64,000 nt of DNA, from contig NC_092262.1 in the NCBI RefSeq assembly GCF_036320965.1, forward strand, positions 1,207,911 to 1,271,910, in the 5' to 3' direction. The position numbers and the translations under genes were made by a program. The notes below the pieces were generated by a model. It searched no databases. It was given only the letters and a program-made list of their open reading frames with translations, and was not told the origin of the DNA. The stretch comes from Panulirus ornatus. Lineage: Eukaryota; Arthropoda; Malacostraca; Decapoda; Palinuridae. This document shows positions 30,132 through 45,697 of the stretch, piece after piece; position 1 is the first letter of the stretch, and every line of letters starts with the position of its first letter.

Positions 30132-30212
30132 ACGTAGCTTGGACGCCTATTGGTAAACATGCGATTGTCCAAGACGATCGCATGTTTACCAAATGACGTC
30201 CTAGCTACGTCG
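30132..30212. repeat. Inverted repeat in Penelope terminal region
   Basis: Two arms of about 35 bp with a few mismatches: 'gacgtagcttggacg' and 'ggtaaacatgcgat' pair with 'atcgcatgtttacc' and 'cgtcctagctacgtc' around a spacer of about 11 bp. Confidence 0.8.
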
Positions 30213-30220
30213 ACGATAAG

Positions 30221-30262
30221 TTCGCAAGTGCACTTTCGTATAATACTAACATCAGCAGGGGA
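30221..30262 (-). ncRNA. Hammerhead-like motif, best core of the three
   Basis: Minus strand: CCCC then CTGATGT (one change from CTGATGA), a short stem II GTA/TAC, intact CGAAAG, self-complementary GTGCAC, then TTGCG. Same order and spacing as 1749-1789 and 30048-30088. Confidence 0.55.
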
Positions 30263-30455
30263 AATACAAGAAAGAAATATAACAGTCAGTTGATATATAA
30301 CGAGACGTAGCTTGGATGCCATTTGATAAATAAGTGACTGTCCGAATGGAGTTCTGGTATTTGCAAGACTGACAACAAGCGTATCATAATCATATTATGT
30401 GGGCAAAATGGGGAACATTTTACAAATATCATCAACGATAAAGCTATCCAATTTG

Positions 30456-30722
30456 TTATAAACCTTCAGTAATATTAAGGTTATAATCCTTTGTGCATTG
30501 AATAATAGAAGATTCTATGATATTTTTGCTGGTACTTAGGTTACAGTTAATAACTGAGATGGCATTACTCCATTCTATACAATAATCATAGTTTTTAACG
30601 TGACTAAACAAGGCTTTTGATTCTTGTCCTGTTCGTATGCTGTATTTATGTTGTTTAAGTCTAACAGAAAGGTCCTTACTAGTCTGCTCAACATAAAACA
30701 TATCACAGTTTCCACATGGCAC
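30456..30722 (-). pseudogene. GIY-YIG endonuclease fragment of Penelope copy 3
   Basis: 88 aa with MPCGNCDMFYVEQTSKDLSV, LKQHKYSIRTGQES and NIIESSII, homologous to the copy 1 nuclease. YVG has become YVE, so the Gly of the YIG strand is lost. No N-terminal RT in frame. Confidence 0.8.
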
Positions 30723-31369
30723 TTTATAAACGCATCCAGCTGAAATTTATGGTGAGTTCCTAATTAAGATAATCCTTATAGTATCATTGTTGCTGAATGC
30801 ATCTTTAACTTTAAAGGACTTGAGCAAGATGGGAAGTTCAGCAAAATTATAATTAGAAGGGAGAAGTAAAAGGTTCTTGTTGGGAAGGGGAGGTTTCGGT
30901 TAAACTCTATAAAATGATTTCTTTGATAACTTAGAGGATTTATGAATGAAAAATCTAGGATATTTTAACTTGGATCCAATACACTATATCTTCTCATACT
31001 CATCATTAATAAAGTCTCGACTGAAGATACTTAATGTCCCAAGGAACATGAACTGGAATGATGATAATTTAACGTTGTCATGTTTAGCTGAGTAATAATG
31101 GATATATGAGGTAGGTTTTCTTTATATGGCATACTAAAACGTGTTTCCATCCCTATGGATCGCGCAATCTAAAATTGGTGACATACCATTATTTTCATTT
31201 TCTACAGCTAATTTGATGGAAGGTACTTAATTTCTAAGGAAGGGAGGAAGGGGAGAAAAGTTTGTAAATTTTCATTTATTGGCCCAACATAACGAACATC
31301 ATCTACATACCTCAACCAAGTTCCAATACCTTCTAATCCAATTTGGTTTAGGTCCAGGTCGCACAAACC

Positions 31370-32714
31370 TTTACATGGTTTACCCCAGGCGCTTCACGTG
31401 CCCTGGTTCAGTCCATTGACAGCACGACGTCTCCGGTATACCTCATCGTTCCAATTCACTCTATTCCTTGCACGCCTTTCAACCTCCTGTATGTTCAGGT
31501 CTTGGTCCCTCAAAATCTTCTTCACTCCATCCTTCCACCTGCAATTTCGTCTTCCGTTTCTCCTCGTCCACTTCACCTCTGACACTTATATCGTCTTACT
31601 TAGTCTTTCCTCACTCATTTTCTCCACACGTCCAAAACATTTTAATATACAATTTTCTGCTCTCTCAACCACACTATATTTTCACATATCTCTCTTATCC
31701 TTTCATTACTTATTCGATCAAACCACCCCACATCACATATTGTCCTCAAGCATTTCATTTCCAACACATCCCCCTTAATTCGTACAAAGCTAACTATAAC
31801 CCATGCCTCGCAACCATATAACATTGTTGGACCTATTATTCCTTCATGCATACCAATTTTTGGTCTTTCAGATAACGTTCTCTCCTTCCACACATTCTTC
31901 ATCGCTCCCAGAACCTTCGTCCCCTCCCCCACTGTCTGACTCACTTCCGTTTCCATGGCTCCATCCGCTGCTAAGCCCACTCCCAGATATCTAAAACACT
32001 TCACTTCCATGAATTTTTCTCCCTGCAAATTCACCTCCCAATTAACTTGTCCCTCAACCCTACTGAACCTAATAACTTACTTCTTTTTCTCATTCACTCT
32101 TAACTTTCTCCTTTCATACACTTTTCTAAACTCAGTCCCCATCCACTGCAGTTTCTCACCCGAATCAGCCCCAAGAGCTGAATCAACGGCGAACAACAAA
32201 TTACTCACTTCTTAGTCCCTCTCATCCATAACAGACTGCATACTCACCCCTCCCTCCAAAACTCTTGCATTTACCTCTCTAACATCTCCATTCATAAACA
32301 AATTAAACAACCATGGGGACATCACACACCCCCGGCTGCAAACTGATATTCACTGGGAACCAATCACTCTCCTCTCTCCCTACTCGTACACATGCCTTAC
32401 ATCCTTAGTAAAAACATTACACTGCTTTTAGCAACTTACCTCCCACACCGTGTACTCTTAAACCCTTCCATAAAGCATCTCTATCACCCCTATCATATGC
32501 CTTCTCCAGATCCATAAATGCTACATAAAAATCCATCTGTTTTTCTAAATATCTCACATAAATTCTTCAAAGCAAACACCTGATCCACATACCTACCAGT
32601 TCTGAAACCACACTGCATTTCCCGTATCTGATGCTATGTACATGCCTTCACCCTCTCAATCAATACCCTTCCATATAATTTCTAAGGAATACGCAACAAA
32701 CTTATGCTTCTGTT
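31370..32714 (-). mobile_element. LINE-A-related copy 8, diverged (minus)
   Basis: Old minus-strand copy running from the end of the ORF (about 31400) to the RGISLLSIP region of RT at 32714. The best frame is 31642-32034 ([27 protein letters not shown]). Point changes throughout, many stops. No 3' hairpin: the left end meets old Penelope sequence. Confidence 0.85.
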
Positions 32715-33795
32715 GTAAATGTAGGTAAAAGCAAGAATTTTAGAGAGAGCAGCAAACATGAAATATGTTGTGGATGAAAGGGCCTGGGAAGTGAGTTAGT
32801 TATTGTTCTCTGTTGCTACATACGTCGTGGCCGATTCAAGTGAGAGAGTGGGGACGTCGGTGACCGAGTTTGGAAAAGTATGTTAAAGGAGAAAGTTGAG
32901 AGTATATGCGAATAAGAGCAGCGTTATTAGGCTCAGTAGGGTTGAGGGACAAGTTTATTGGGATGTAAGTTTGAATGGAGAAAAATTGGAGGAAGTGAAA
33001 AGTTTTATATTCTTCGGAGTTGAATTAGCGGCGGATGGAATCATGAAGCGGAAATAAGTCATAGGGTGGAGGAATGGGCAAAGGTTCTGAGAGCTATGAA
33101 AAATGTGTGGAAGGAGAGAACTTTGTCTTGGAGACCAAAAATGGGTATGTTTGAAGGAATACTAGTTTCAACAATGTTATATGGTTGCAAAACATTGGCT
33201 ATAAATGTGGTTGGTTGTACGGAGGAGGGTGGATGTGTTGGAAATGAAATGTTTGAGGAAAATATTTGGTTTGAAGTGGTTTGATCGAGTAAGTAATGTA
33301 AGGGTAAGAGAGATGTGTGGATGTAAAAAAGAGTATGTTAGAGAGAGCAAAATAGGATATGTTGAAATGGTTTCGACATATGGAGCGAATGAGTGAGAAA
33401 AAATTGACAAAGAGGATATATGTGTCAGAGGTGGAGGGAACAAGGAAAAGAGGAAGACGAAATAGGAGGTGGAACGATGGAGTGAAAAAGATTTCGAGCG
33501 ATCGGGGCCTGACCATACAGGAGGGTGAGTGACGTGCAAGGAATAGAGTGAATTGGAAAGATGTGGTACACCGTGGTCAACGTACTGTCAAGATTATGAA
33601 TCAGGGTATGTGATGCGTTTCTAATACATCATGAAAGGACTGTGGGGCCTGGATGTGGCTAGGGAACCGTGGTTTCGGTGCATTACACATGACTGCTAGA
33701 GACTGAGTGTGAGCAAATGAGGCCTTTTTGTCTATATTCCTGGCGTTGCCTCGCTGAAGGAGTGTATAGCGATGCAAGAGAGAAACTTGAAAGAC
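32715..33795 (+). mobile_element. LINE-A-related copy 9, diverged (plus)
   Basis: Old plus-strand copy head-to-head with copy 8, beginning near the [10 protein letters not shown] region and carrying the C-terminal domain in pieces (33066-33284, 33205-33396). Its 3' UTR has the long-form upstream block and ends there: 'gttgcctcgctgaagg' and 'gcgatgcaagagag' at 33744-33785 look like the upstream tail block, without the later second tail. Confidence 0.8.
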
Positions 33796-33799
33796 ACTG

Positions 33800-35090
33800 C
33801 TCTTGATGAAAAAAAGGGGAGACATTGATCCATTAACAATCACGGAGAGAAATCTGCCTGAAAAGAAACTAGATATCATGAAACAAAGTGAAGAAGGGAA
33901 ATCAAAAGATGGAACCTTAGAGATTAGACCTCGATGCCACTCCTTGTTAAAAGCTTTAGATATATCATGGGCAAGTACATATGACTGCCTATCATTTTTC
34001 AGGGATTATAAGCAGACGCGAGTGACATATGAGAACGTATCACCAATTAATCTCGCGTTACGGAAGGCACGTCGATGCTCAGGGAGAAGACTGTGAGATT
34101 CATGATGCGTGAGAATATGGGAGTTTAGGCGGAATTCAAACTTTGGAATGAATATTAGATGTCAAAGAAACAGGATGACCTTTCAAGGGGCTAGAACGGT
34201 CTCTCTTCTTAAAGACGCCATGTACCAGAGAATGCTTCCAAGAAAAAGGACAAATTCTAGTTTTCAATGGAAACGGAACGGACGATCAAGCATAGGTGCA
34301 AGTTCGGAGGCGCACCCATTCAGCAAATTGGGAGGGAAGCCATCAGGTCCATAAGACTTGCTTGTTTCCAGAGTATAAGACGCTTTCCGGATAGTTCCAA
34401 TGCGGATAACGAGGAGAGGCAGAGGTTTGGTAAGAGGATCATTAGGGAGAGAAGGAATTTTAAAGTCATCCAAGGTACAGTTAAGGAAGAAACGAGAAAG
34501 AAAGAGAGTTGCTTTGAGTACCGGAGAGAGCAGGAAAGGCAGAGTTACAGAAGTTGTTAGCAATACCTTTAGCTAAAAACCAGAAATAACTAGGAGTAGA
34601 CGAAGAGGAAAGGGTAACTTACTTCCTCTGAATAAAGGAACACTTTGCTTCAGAGACAACATACTTGCAATGTTTACGTGCAGTGATAAATTTTGCATGG
34701 GTGGTGGAGAAAAACGAGCTTTTCGAAGCCCGATATGACTGATCCCTTGCAAGTAAGATGATGTCACGTCGTCACGGTAGTTTATGTAATCCAAGAAAGA
34801 TGTAAAATATGCAGACTTAGGATAGCAGAGTGGAAATACAGGGTGAAAATGAGAAAGGGCTTAGTGAGAACTTCATTATTCCCCGGAGTCCCAGAAAGAA
34901 GTAATATATTAGGAAAGGTGCTAAAGAGATGGTGTTTAACATAACAGAGATTACTAGAACGGCGGCAAATGTTAGTACAGTGAGAGAAAAAAAAGACATC
35001 CATTAGGAAGAGGAAAGGTTGCGGCACGGGCTGGTACTACTACCGTCTGAGACCTCCATCCCATTGGCAGTACACTCTAACGGGAACTCG
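33800..35090 (-). mobile_element. Jockey-like LINE relic, RT region
   Basis: Decayed minus-strand RT of a different LINE lineage. Readable blocks: LETSKSYGPDGFPPNLLNGC and ASELAPMLDRPFRFH (34264-34563), then EHRRAFRNARLIGDTFSYVT and SYVLAHDISKAFNK (about 33950-34080), then MISSFFSGRFLSVIVNG (33810-33879). These correspond to RT motifs 1, 2a and A (DISKAF) of jockey-type elements. Stops and shifts between them; the catalytic FADD part is missing, cut by LINE-A copy 9. Confidence 0.75.
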
Positions 35091-35839
35091 AAGGTTCTTA
35101 GGGGCCATAGATTTGTCGGACTGTATCAGAGTATTTTAAAAACAATAGAAGGCAATATCACTTATGTGAAGAAAATAAGGGAGATTTGAATAGGCGTATG
35201 TGCTTCTAAGGACATAGAGAGATAGAGAGGAGCTGATAGTAATGATAAGTGAAAATGATGATGATATCAAATGAAATATTTTCTTAATCTTCAAACTAAG
35301 GAACGATTGTCCATCCAGGTAGGGGAACTGTGGTGTATATTTGTATAAAGAACGTCTAGCTCCGAGGTCGTCTTATCTGGCAAAATTATCGGCGAGGCTG
35401 AAGCAGATGTTCATCGCGAAGGTTACAACAGATGTTACTTTGCAATTTTTTTTTCTTTAATGGGCTTCCCACTAGCCTTACTCTCTGGATACCTGTCTTC
35501 TCGTAGCGGGCAGTTATAAAATGTCTATGAATGTACCCCGAAGAGAGAGCATTCTCCAAGTGCACCCTGACTGGTCTAAAACAGCAGAGTACCAATACCA
35601 AAACACCCTAACACGTCCGTAAACCTTAGTAACTACTAACAAAGTATAACATCTCGTGTTAAACAATGAAATATCAATAACAAGGCTCCCTGTCCCTTGT
35701 TAACCAAAACATCCCAATAACAAATCACACTACCGCGTGTTAAATCATGAAATGCCACTAACAATGTACACGTGTCAGCTCTAAAGCAAAGTACACGACT
35801 AACATAAGCACCATGGTTTGGGTAAACCAGATAAAATAT
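35091..35839. other. Unassigned DNA, weak tandem repeat at 35650-35800
   Basis: No recognised gene. 'gtgttaaa.catgaaat' recurs about 94 bp apart around 35660 and 35750, suggesting a two-copy degenerate repeat. Confidence 0.4.
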
Positions 35840-36044
35840 TATTTTTTTTTTTTATTATACTTTGTCGCTGTCTCCCGCGTTTGCGAGGTAGCGCAAGGAA
35901 ACAGACGAAAGAAATAGCCCAACCCCCCCCCCGCATACACATGTATATACATACGTCCACACACGCAAATATACATACCTACACAGCTTTCCATGGTTTA
36001 CCCCAGACGCTTCACATGCCTTGATTCAATCCACTGACAGCACG

Positions 36045-37718
36045 TCAACCCCGGTATACCACATCGCTCCAATTCACTCTATTCCTTGCCCTCCTTTCAC
36101 CCTCCTGCATGTTCAGGCCCCGATCACACAAAATCTTTTTCACTCCATCTTTCCACCTCCAATTTGGTCTCCCTCTTCTCCTCTTTCCCTCCACCTCCGA
36201 CACATATATCCTCTTGGTCAATCTTTCCTCACTCATTCTCTCCATGTGCCCAAACCACTTCAAAACACCCTCTTCTGCTCTCTCAACCACGCTCTTTTTA
36301 TTTCCACACATCTCTCTTACCCTTACATTACTCACTCGATCAAACCACCTCACACCACACATTGTCCTCAAACATCTCATTTCCAGCACATCCATCCTCC
36401 TGCACACAACTCTATCCATAGCCCACGCCTCGCAACCATACAACATTGTTGGAACCACTATTCCTTCAAACATACCCATTTTTGCTTTCCGAGATAATGT
36501 TCTCGACTTCCACACATTCTTCAACGCTCCCAGAACTTTCGCTCCCTCCCCCACCCTATGATCCACTTCTGCTGCCAGATCCACTCCCAGATATCTAAAA
36601 CACTTCACTTCCTCCAGTTTTTCTCCATTCAAACTCACCTCCCAATTGAATTGACCCTCAACCCTACTGTACCTAATAACCTTGCTCTTATTCACATTTA
36701 CTCTTAACTTTCTTCTTCCACACACTTTACCAAACTCAGTCACCAGCTTCTGCAGTTTCTCACATGAATCAGCCACCAGCGCTGTATCATCAGCGAACAA
36801 CAACTGACTCACTTCCCAAGCTCTCTCATCCCCAACAGACTTCATACTTGCCCCTCTTTCCAAAACTCTTGCATTTGCCTCCCTAACAACCCCATCCATA
36901 AACAAATTAAACAACCATGGAGACATCACACACCCCTGCCGCAAACCTACATTCACTGAGAAACAATCACTTTCCTCTCTTCCTACACGTACACATGCCT
37001 TACATCCTCGATAAAAACTTTTCACTGCTTCTAACAACTTTCCTCCCACACCATATATTCTTAATACCTTCCACAGAGCATCTCTATCAACTCTATCATA
37101 TGCCTTCTCCAGATCCATAAATGCTACATACAAATCCATTTGCTTTTCTAAGTATTTCTCACATACATTCTTCAAAGCAAACACCTGATCCACACATCCT
37201 CTACCACTTCTGAAACCACACTGCTCTTCGCCAATCTGATGCTCTGTACATGCCTTCACCCTCTCAATCAATACCCTCCCATATAATTTACCAGGAATAC
37301 TCAACAAACTTATACCTCTGTAATTTGAGCACTCACTCTTATCCCCTTTGCCTTTGTACAATGGCACTATGCACGCATTCCGCCAATCCTCAGGCACCTC
37401 ACCATGAGTCATACATACATTAAATAACCTTACCAGCCAGTCAACAATACAGTCACCCCCTTTTTTAATAAATTCCACTGCAATACCATCCAAAACTGCT
37501 GCCTTGCCGGCTTTCATCTTCCGCAAAGCTTTCACTACCTCTTCTCTGTTTACCACATCATTTTCCCTAACCCTCTCACTTTGCACACCACCTCGACCAA
37601 AACACCCTATATCTGCCACTCTATCATCAAACACATTCAACAAATCTTCAAAATACTCACTCCATCTCCTTCTCACATCACCACTACTTGTTTTCACCTC
37701 CCCATTTGCGCCCTTCAC
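36045..37718 (-). pseudogene. LINE-A RT and C-terminal domain (copy 10)
   Basis: 557 uninterrupted codons on the minus strand: [18 protein letters not shown] (motif 1), [20 protein letters not shown] (2), [31 protein letters not shown] (A), [17 protein letters not shown] (B), [13 protein letters not shown] (C, catalytic), RYLGVDL, and the zinc-knuckle-free C-terminal domain with WFGHMERM and [10 protein letters not shown]. The apparent ATG is internal; the real frame continues upstream beyond a nonsense codon. Confidence 0.9.
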
Positions 37719-37866
37719 TGAAGTTCACATTTGCTCCCTTGTCTTACGCACTTTATTTACCTCCTTCCAGAACATCTTTTTATTCTCACTAAAATTTAAT
37801 GATACTCTCTCACCCCAACTCTCATTTGCCCTTTTTTTTCACCTCTTGCACCTTTCTCTTGACCTC

Positions 37867-38670
37867 CTATCTCTTTCTTTTATACATGTCACACTCAATT
37901 GTATTTTTTCCCTGCAAAAATCGTCCAAATGCCTCTCTCTTCTCTTTCACTAACACTCCTACTTCTTCATCCCACCACTCACTACCCTTTCTAATCAACC
38001 CACCTCCCACTCTTCTCATGCCACAAGCATCTTTTGCGCAATCCATCACTGATTCCCTAAATACATCCCATTCCTCCCCCACTTCCCTTACTTCCATTGT
38101 TCTCACCTTTTTCCATTCTGTACTCAGTCTCTCGTGGTACTTCCTCACACAGGTCTCCTTCCCAAGATCACTTACTCTCACCACCCTCTTCACCCCAACA
38201 TTCACTCTTCTCTTCTGAAAACCCATACAAATCTTCACCTTAGCCTCCACAAGATAATGATCAGACATCCCTCTAGTTGCACCTCTCAGCACATTAACAT
38301 CCAAAAGTCTCTCTTTCGCACGCCTGTCAATTAACACGTAATCGAATAACGCTCTCTGGCCATCTCTCCTACTTACATAAGTATACTTATGTATATCTCG
38401 CTTTTTAAACCAGGTATTCCCAATCATCAGTCCTTTTTCAGCACATAAATCTACAAGCTCCTCACCATTTCCATTTACAACACTGAACACCCCATGTATA
38501 CCAATTATTCCCTCAACTGCCACATTACTCACCTTTGCATTCAAATCACCCATCACTATAACCCGGTCTCGTGCATCAAAACCACTAACACACTCATTCA
38601 GCTGCTCCCAAAACACTTGCCTCTCATGATCTTTCTTCTCATGCCTGGGTGCATATACACCAATAATCAC
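37867..38670 (-). pseudogene. LINE-A endonuclease fragment (copy 10)
   Basis: About 267 codons: [57 protein letters not shown], then the basic linker ending near [18 protein letters not shown]. It is separated from the RT frame by the shift near 37838 and from its N-terminus by the two-base loss near 38733. Confidence 0.88.
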
Positions 38671-38900
38671 CCACCTCTCTCCATCAACTTTCAGTTTTAC
38701 CCGTATTAATGGAGAATTTACTTTCTTACATTCTCACATACTCCCACAACTCCTGTTTCAGGAGTATTGCTACTCCTTCCCTTGCTCTTGTCCTCTCACT
38801 AACCCCTGACTTTACTCCCCAGACATTCCCAAACCACTCTTCCCCTTTACCTTGAGCTTCGTTTCACTCAAAGCCAAAACATCCAGGTTCCTTTCCTCAA

Positions 38901-39000
38901 NNNNNNNNNNNNNNNNNNNNNNNNNNNNNNNNNNNNNNNNNNNNNNNNNNNNNNNNNNNNNNNNNNNNNNNNNNNNNNNNNNNNNNNNNNNNNNNNNNNN
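38901..39000. other. Scaffold gap (100 N)
   Basis: Exactly 100 N joining the endonuclease start of one LINE-A to the ORF end of another, same strand. The true distance and order are uncertain because both edges lie in high-copy sequence. Confidence 0.99.
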
Positions 39001-41492
<2,492 letters not shown>

Positions 41493-44400
41493 GGGAGTAT
41501 GTGATAGAATGTAAGAAAGTAAATTTTCGATTAATATGGGTAAAACTGAAAGTTGATGGAGAGAGATGGGTGATTATTGGTGCATATGCACGTGGGCATG
41601 AGAAGAATGATCATGAGAGGCAAGTGTTTTGGGAGCAGCTGAATGACTCTGTTAGTGGTTTTGATACACGAGACCGGATCATAGTGATGGGTGATTTGAA
41701 TGCAGAGGTGAGTAATGTGGCAGTTGATGGAATAACATGGGGTGTTCAGTGTTGTAAATGGAAATGGTGAAGAGCTTGTAGATTTATGTGCTGAAAAAGT
41801 ACTGGTGATTGGGAATACCTGGTTTAAAAAGCGAGATATACATAAGTATACATATGTAAGTAGGAGAGATGGCCAGCGAGCGCTATTGGATTACGTGTTA
41901 ATTGACAGGCGCGCAAAAGAGAGAATTTTGGATATTAATGTGCTGAGAGGTGCAACTGGAGGGATGTCTGATCATTATCTTGTGGAGGCTAAGGTGAAGA
42001 TTTGTATGGGTTTTCAGAAAAGAAGAGTGAATGTTGGGGTGAAGAGGGTGGTGAGAGTAAGTGAGCTTGGGAAGGAGACTTGTGTGAGGAAGTATCAGGA
42101 GAGACTGAGTACAGAATTGAAAAAGGTGAGAACAAAGGAAGTAAGGGGAGTGGGGGAGGAATGGGATGTATTTAGGGAATCAGTGCTGGATTGCGCAAAA
42201 GATGCTTGTGGCATGAGAAGAGTGGGAGGTGGGTTGATTAGTAAGGGTAGTGAGTGGTTGGATGAAGAAGTAAGATTATTAGTGAAAGAGAAGAGAGAGG
42301 CATTTTGACGATTTTTGCACTGAAAAAATACAATTGAGTGGGAGATGTATAAAAGAAAGAGACAGGAGGTCAAGAGAAAGGTGCAAGAGGTGAAAAAGAG
42401 GGCAAATGAGAGTTCGGTTGAGAGAGTATCATTAAATTTTAGGAAGAATAAAAAGATGCTCTGGAAGGAGGTAAATAAAGTGCGTAAGACAAGGGAGCAA
42501 ATGGGAACTTCAGTGAAGGGCGGAAATGGGGAGGTGATAACAAGTAGTGGTGATGTGAGAAGGAGATGGAGTGAGTATTTTGAAGGTTTGTTGAATGTGT
42601 TTGATGATAGAGTGGCAGATATAGTGTGTTTTGGTCGAGGTGGTGTGCAAAGTGAGAGGGTTAGGGAAAATTATTTGGTAAACAGAGAAGAGGTAGTAAA
42701 AGCTTTGCGGAAGATGAAAGCCGGCAAGGCAGCAGGTTTGGATGGTATTGTAGTGGAATTTATTAAAGAAGGGGGTGACTGTATTATTGACTGATTGGTA
42801 AGGTTATTTAATGTATGTATGACTCATGGTGAGGTGCCTGAGGATTGGCGGAATGCGTGCATAGTGCCATTGTACAAAGGCATAGGGGATAAGAGTGAGT
42901 GCTCAAATTACAGAGGTATAAGTTTGTTGAGTATTCCTGGTAAATTATATGGGAGTGTATTGATTGAGAGGGTGAAGGCATGTACACAGCCTCAGATTGG
43001 GGAAGAGCAGTGTGGTTTCAAAAGTGGTAGAGGATGTGTGGATAAGGTGTTTGCTTTGAAGAATGTATATGAGAGATACTTAGAAAAGCAAATGGATTTG
43101 TATGTAGCATTTATGGATCTTTAGAAGGCATATGATAGAGTTGATAGAGATGCTCTGTGGAAGGTATTAAGAATATATGGTGTGGGATGCAAGTTATTAG
43201 AAGCAGTGAAAAGTTTTTATCGAGGATGTAAGGCATGTGTACGTGAATGTAGTTTTGCGGCAGGGGTGTGTGATGTCTCCATGGTTGTTTAATTTGTTTA
43301 TGGATGGGGTTGTTAGGGAGGTGAATGCAAGAGTTTTGGAAAGAGGGGCAAGTATGAAGTCTGTTGAGGATAAGAGAACTTGGGAAGTGAGTCAGTTGGT
43401 TTTCGCTGAGGATACAGTGCTGGTGGCTGATTCATGTGAGAAACTGCAGAAGCTGGTGACTGAGTTTGGTAAAGTGTGTTAAAGAAGAAAGTTAAGAGTA
43501 AATGTGAATAAGAGCAAGGTTATTAGGTACAGTAGGGTTGAGGGTCAAGTCAATTGGGAGGTTAGTTTGAATGGAGAAAAACTGGAGGAAGTAAAACATT
43601 TTAGATATCTGGGAGTGGATCTGGCAGCGGATGGAACCATGGAAGCGGAACTGAATCATAGGGTGGGGGAGGGGAGAAAATCCTGGGAGCCTTGAAGAAT
43701 GTGTGGAAGTCGAGAACATTATCTCGGAAAGCTAAAATGGGTATGTTTGAAGGAATAGTGGTTCTAACAATGTTGTATGGTTGCGAGGCGTGGGCTATGG
43801 ATAGAGTTGTACGCAGGAGGGTTAATGTGCTGGAAATGAGATGTTTGAGGACAATGTGTGGTGTGAGGTGGTTTGATCGAGTAAGTAATGTAAGGGTAAG
43901 AGAGATGTGTGGAAATAAAAAGAGCATGCTTGAGACAGCAGAAGAGGGTGTTTTGAAATGGTTTGGGCACATTGAGAGAATGAGAGAGGAAAGATTGACC
44001 AAGAGGATATATGTGTCGGAGGTGGAGGGAACGAGTTGAAGTGGGAGACCAAATTGGAGGTGGAAAGATGGAGTGAAAAAGATTTTGTGTGATCGGGGAC
44101 TGAAAATGCAGGAGGGTGAAAGGAGGGCAAGGAATAGTGTGAATTGGATCGATGTGGTACACCGGGGTTGACGTGCTGTCAATGGAGTGAATCAGGGCAT
44201 GTGAAGCGTCTGGGGTAAACCATGGAAAGTTTTGTGGGGCCTGGATGTGGAAAGGGAGCTGTGGTTTCGGGCATTATTGCATGACAGCTAGAAACTGAGT
44301 GTGAAAGAATGGGGCCTTTGTTGTCTTTTTATAGTGCTACCTCGCACACATGAGGGGGGAGGGGGATGGTATTTCATGTGTGGCGAGATGGCGATAGGAA

Positions 44401-44611
44401 TGAATAAAGGCAGACAGTGTGAATTGTGTGCATGGCTATATATGTATGTGTCTCTGTGTGTATATATATGTGTACATTGAGATGTATAGGTATGTATTTT
44501 TGCGTTTGTGGACGTGTATGTATATACATTGTGTATGGGGGTGGGTTGGGCCATTTCTTTCGTCTTTTCCCTTGCGCTACCTCGCAAACGCGGGAGACAG
44601 CGACAAAGCAA

Positions 44612-44614
<3 letters not shown>
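41493..44614 (+). mobile_element. LINE-A copy 12, long but broken (long 3' UTR)
   Basis: Plus-strand copy from [17 protein letters not shown] in the endonuclease to the 3' tail. Seven frame pieces (41501-41770, 41742-42308, 42345-42794, 42795-43124, 43237-43482, 43504-43695, 43692-44039) show successive shifts and stops. Motif C reads FAEDTVL, so a catalytic Asp is lost. ORF end near 44168; long 3' UTR with the upstream block near 44335-44360 and terminal hairpin near 44573-44602. Confidence 0.93.

Positions 44615-44646
<32 letters not shown>
44615..44646. repeat. (TA)n microsatellite
   Basis: Short TA run at the LINE-A 3' end. Confidence 0.95.
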
Positions 44647-44649
<3 letters not shown>

Positions 44650-45205
44650 GAGTGAGGAAAAAAACGAAATTAGGGTCTGAGTTTGTGAGTGTGTGAAAGG
44701 AGAATGTTGAGAATAATTGTGAATAAAAGAAAGGATATTAGGATTAGCAAAACAGAGAGACAGGTTAGTTGGGGTTTGTGAATGAACATAGAAAAATTGG
44801 AGGTTGAATGTTTTAGATACATCGTAGAGAATGGAACCATGGAAACAGGTGAGTTATAGGGTTGGTGAGGGGGCAGAGGTTTGGTAGCACACTGGAATAT
44901 GTGAAAAAAAGAGTTCACCATATGGGAGGGCAAAAATGGGTGTGTTTGAAGTTATAGTAGACCCAGTGACATTGCATGGTTATGAGGCACAGGCTATAGA
45001 TAATATGCAGAGGGGTGGTTGAGTTAGAAGTGAAATGTTTCAGGACAGTTTCTTGTGTGAGGAGGTTGACTGAGTTTACTTAAGAATTGACAGGGTATAG
45101 AGAGGCATGGTAATAAAAAAAGAGTAGGACTGAGAGAGCTGAAGAGGATGTGCTAAAATGGTTTTGACACATGAAGAGTATAAGTGAGGATAGTTTGACA
45201 AAACT
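44650..45205 (+). mobile_element. Ancient LINE-A-related relic
   Basis: Strongly diverged plus-strand sequence following the LINE-A order from the [10 protein letters not shown] block (gagaataattgtgaataaa) through 'gaatgttttagatacat', 'ggaaccatggaaac', a YG-EA block and 'agtgaggatagtttgac'. No usable frame. It ends at an S repeat. Confidence 0.65.
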
Positions 45206-45674
<469 letters not shown>

Positions 45675-45697
45675 CGCACACCTTCATAGAACATAAA

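Larger units (their letters stand above)
35840..38900 (-). mobile_element. LINE-A copy 10, nearly complete (short 3' UTR)
   Basis: Minus-strand copy with the 3' A/T tail at 35840-35860, hairpin at about 35866-35900, short UTR, stop near 36045, then RT and endonuclease to about 38890 ([15 protein letters not shown]), where the gap cuts it. Defects: a TGA stop near 37728, a one-base gain in a T-run near 37838 and a two-base loss near 38733. An 18-bp in-frame deletion near 36570 removes six residues (DGTMEA). Both catalytic centres keep their key residues. Confidence 0.93.

Noticed and set aside
33803..34096. Plus-strand ORFs of about 80-100 aa in 33.8-34.6 kb
   Set aside because: The minus strand shows jockey-type RT motifs, so these are antisense shadows.
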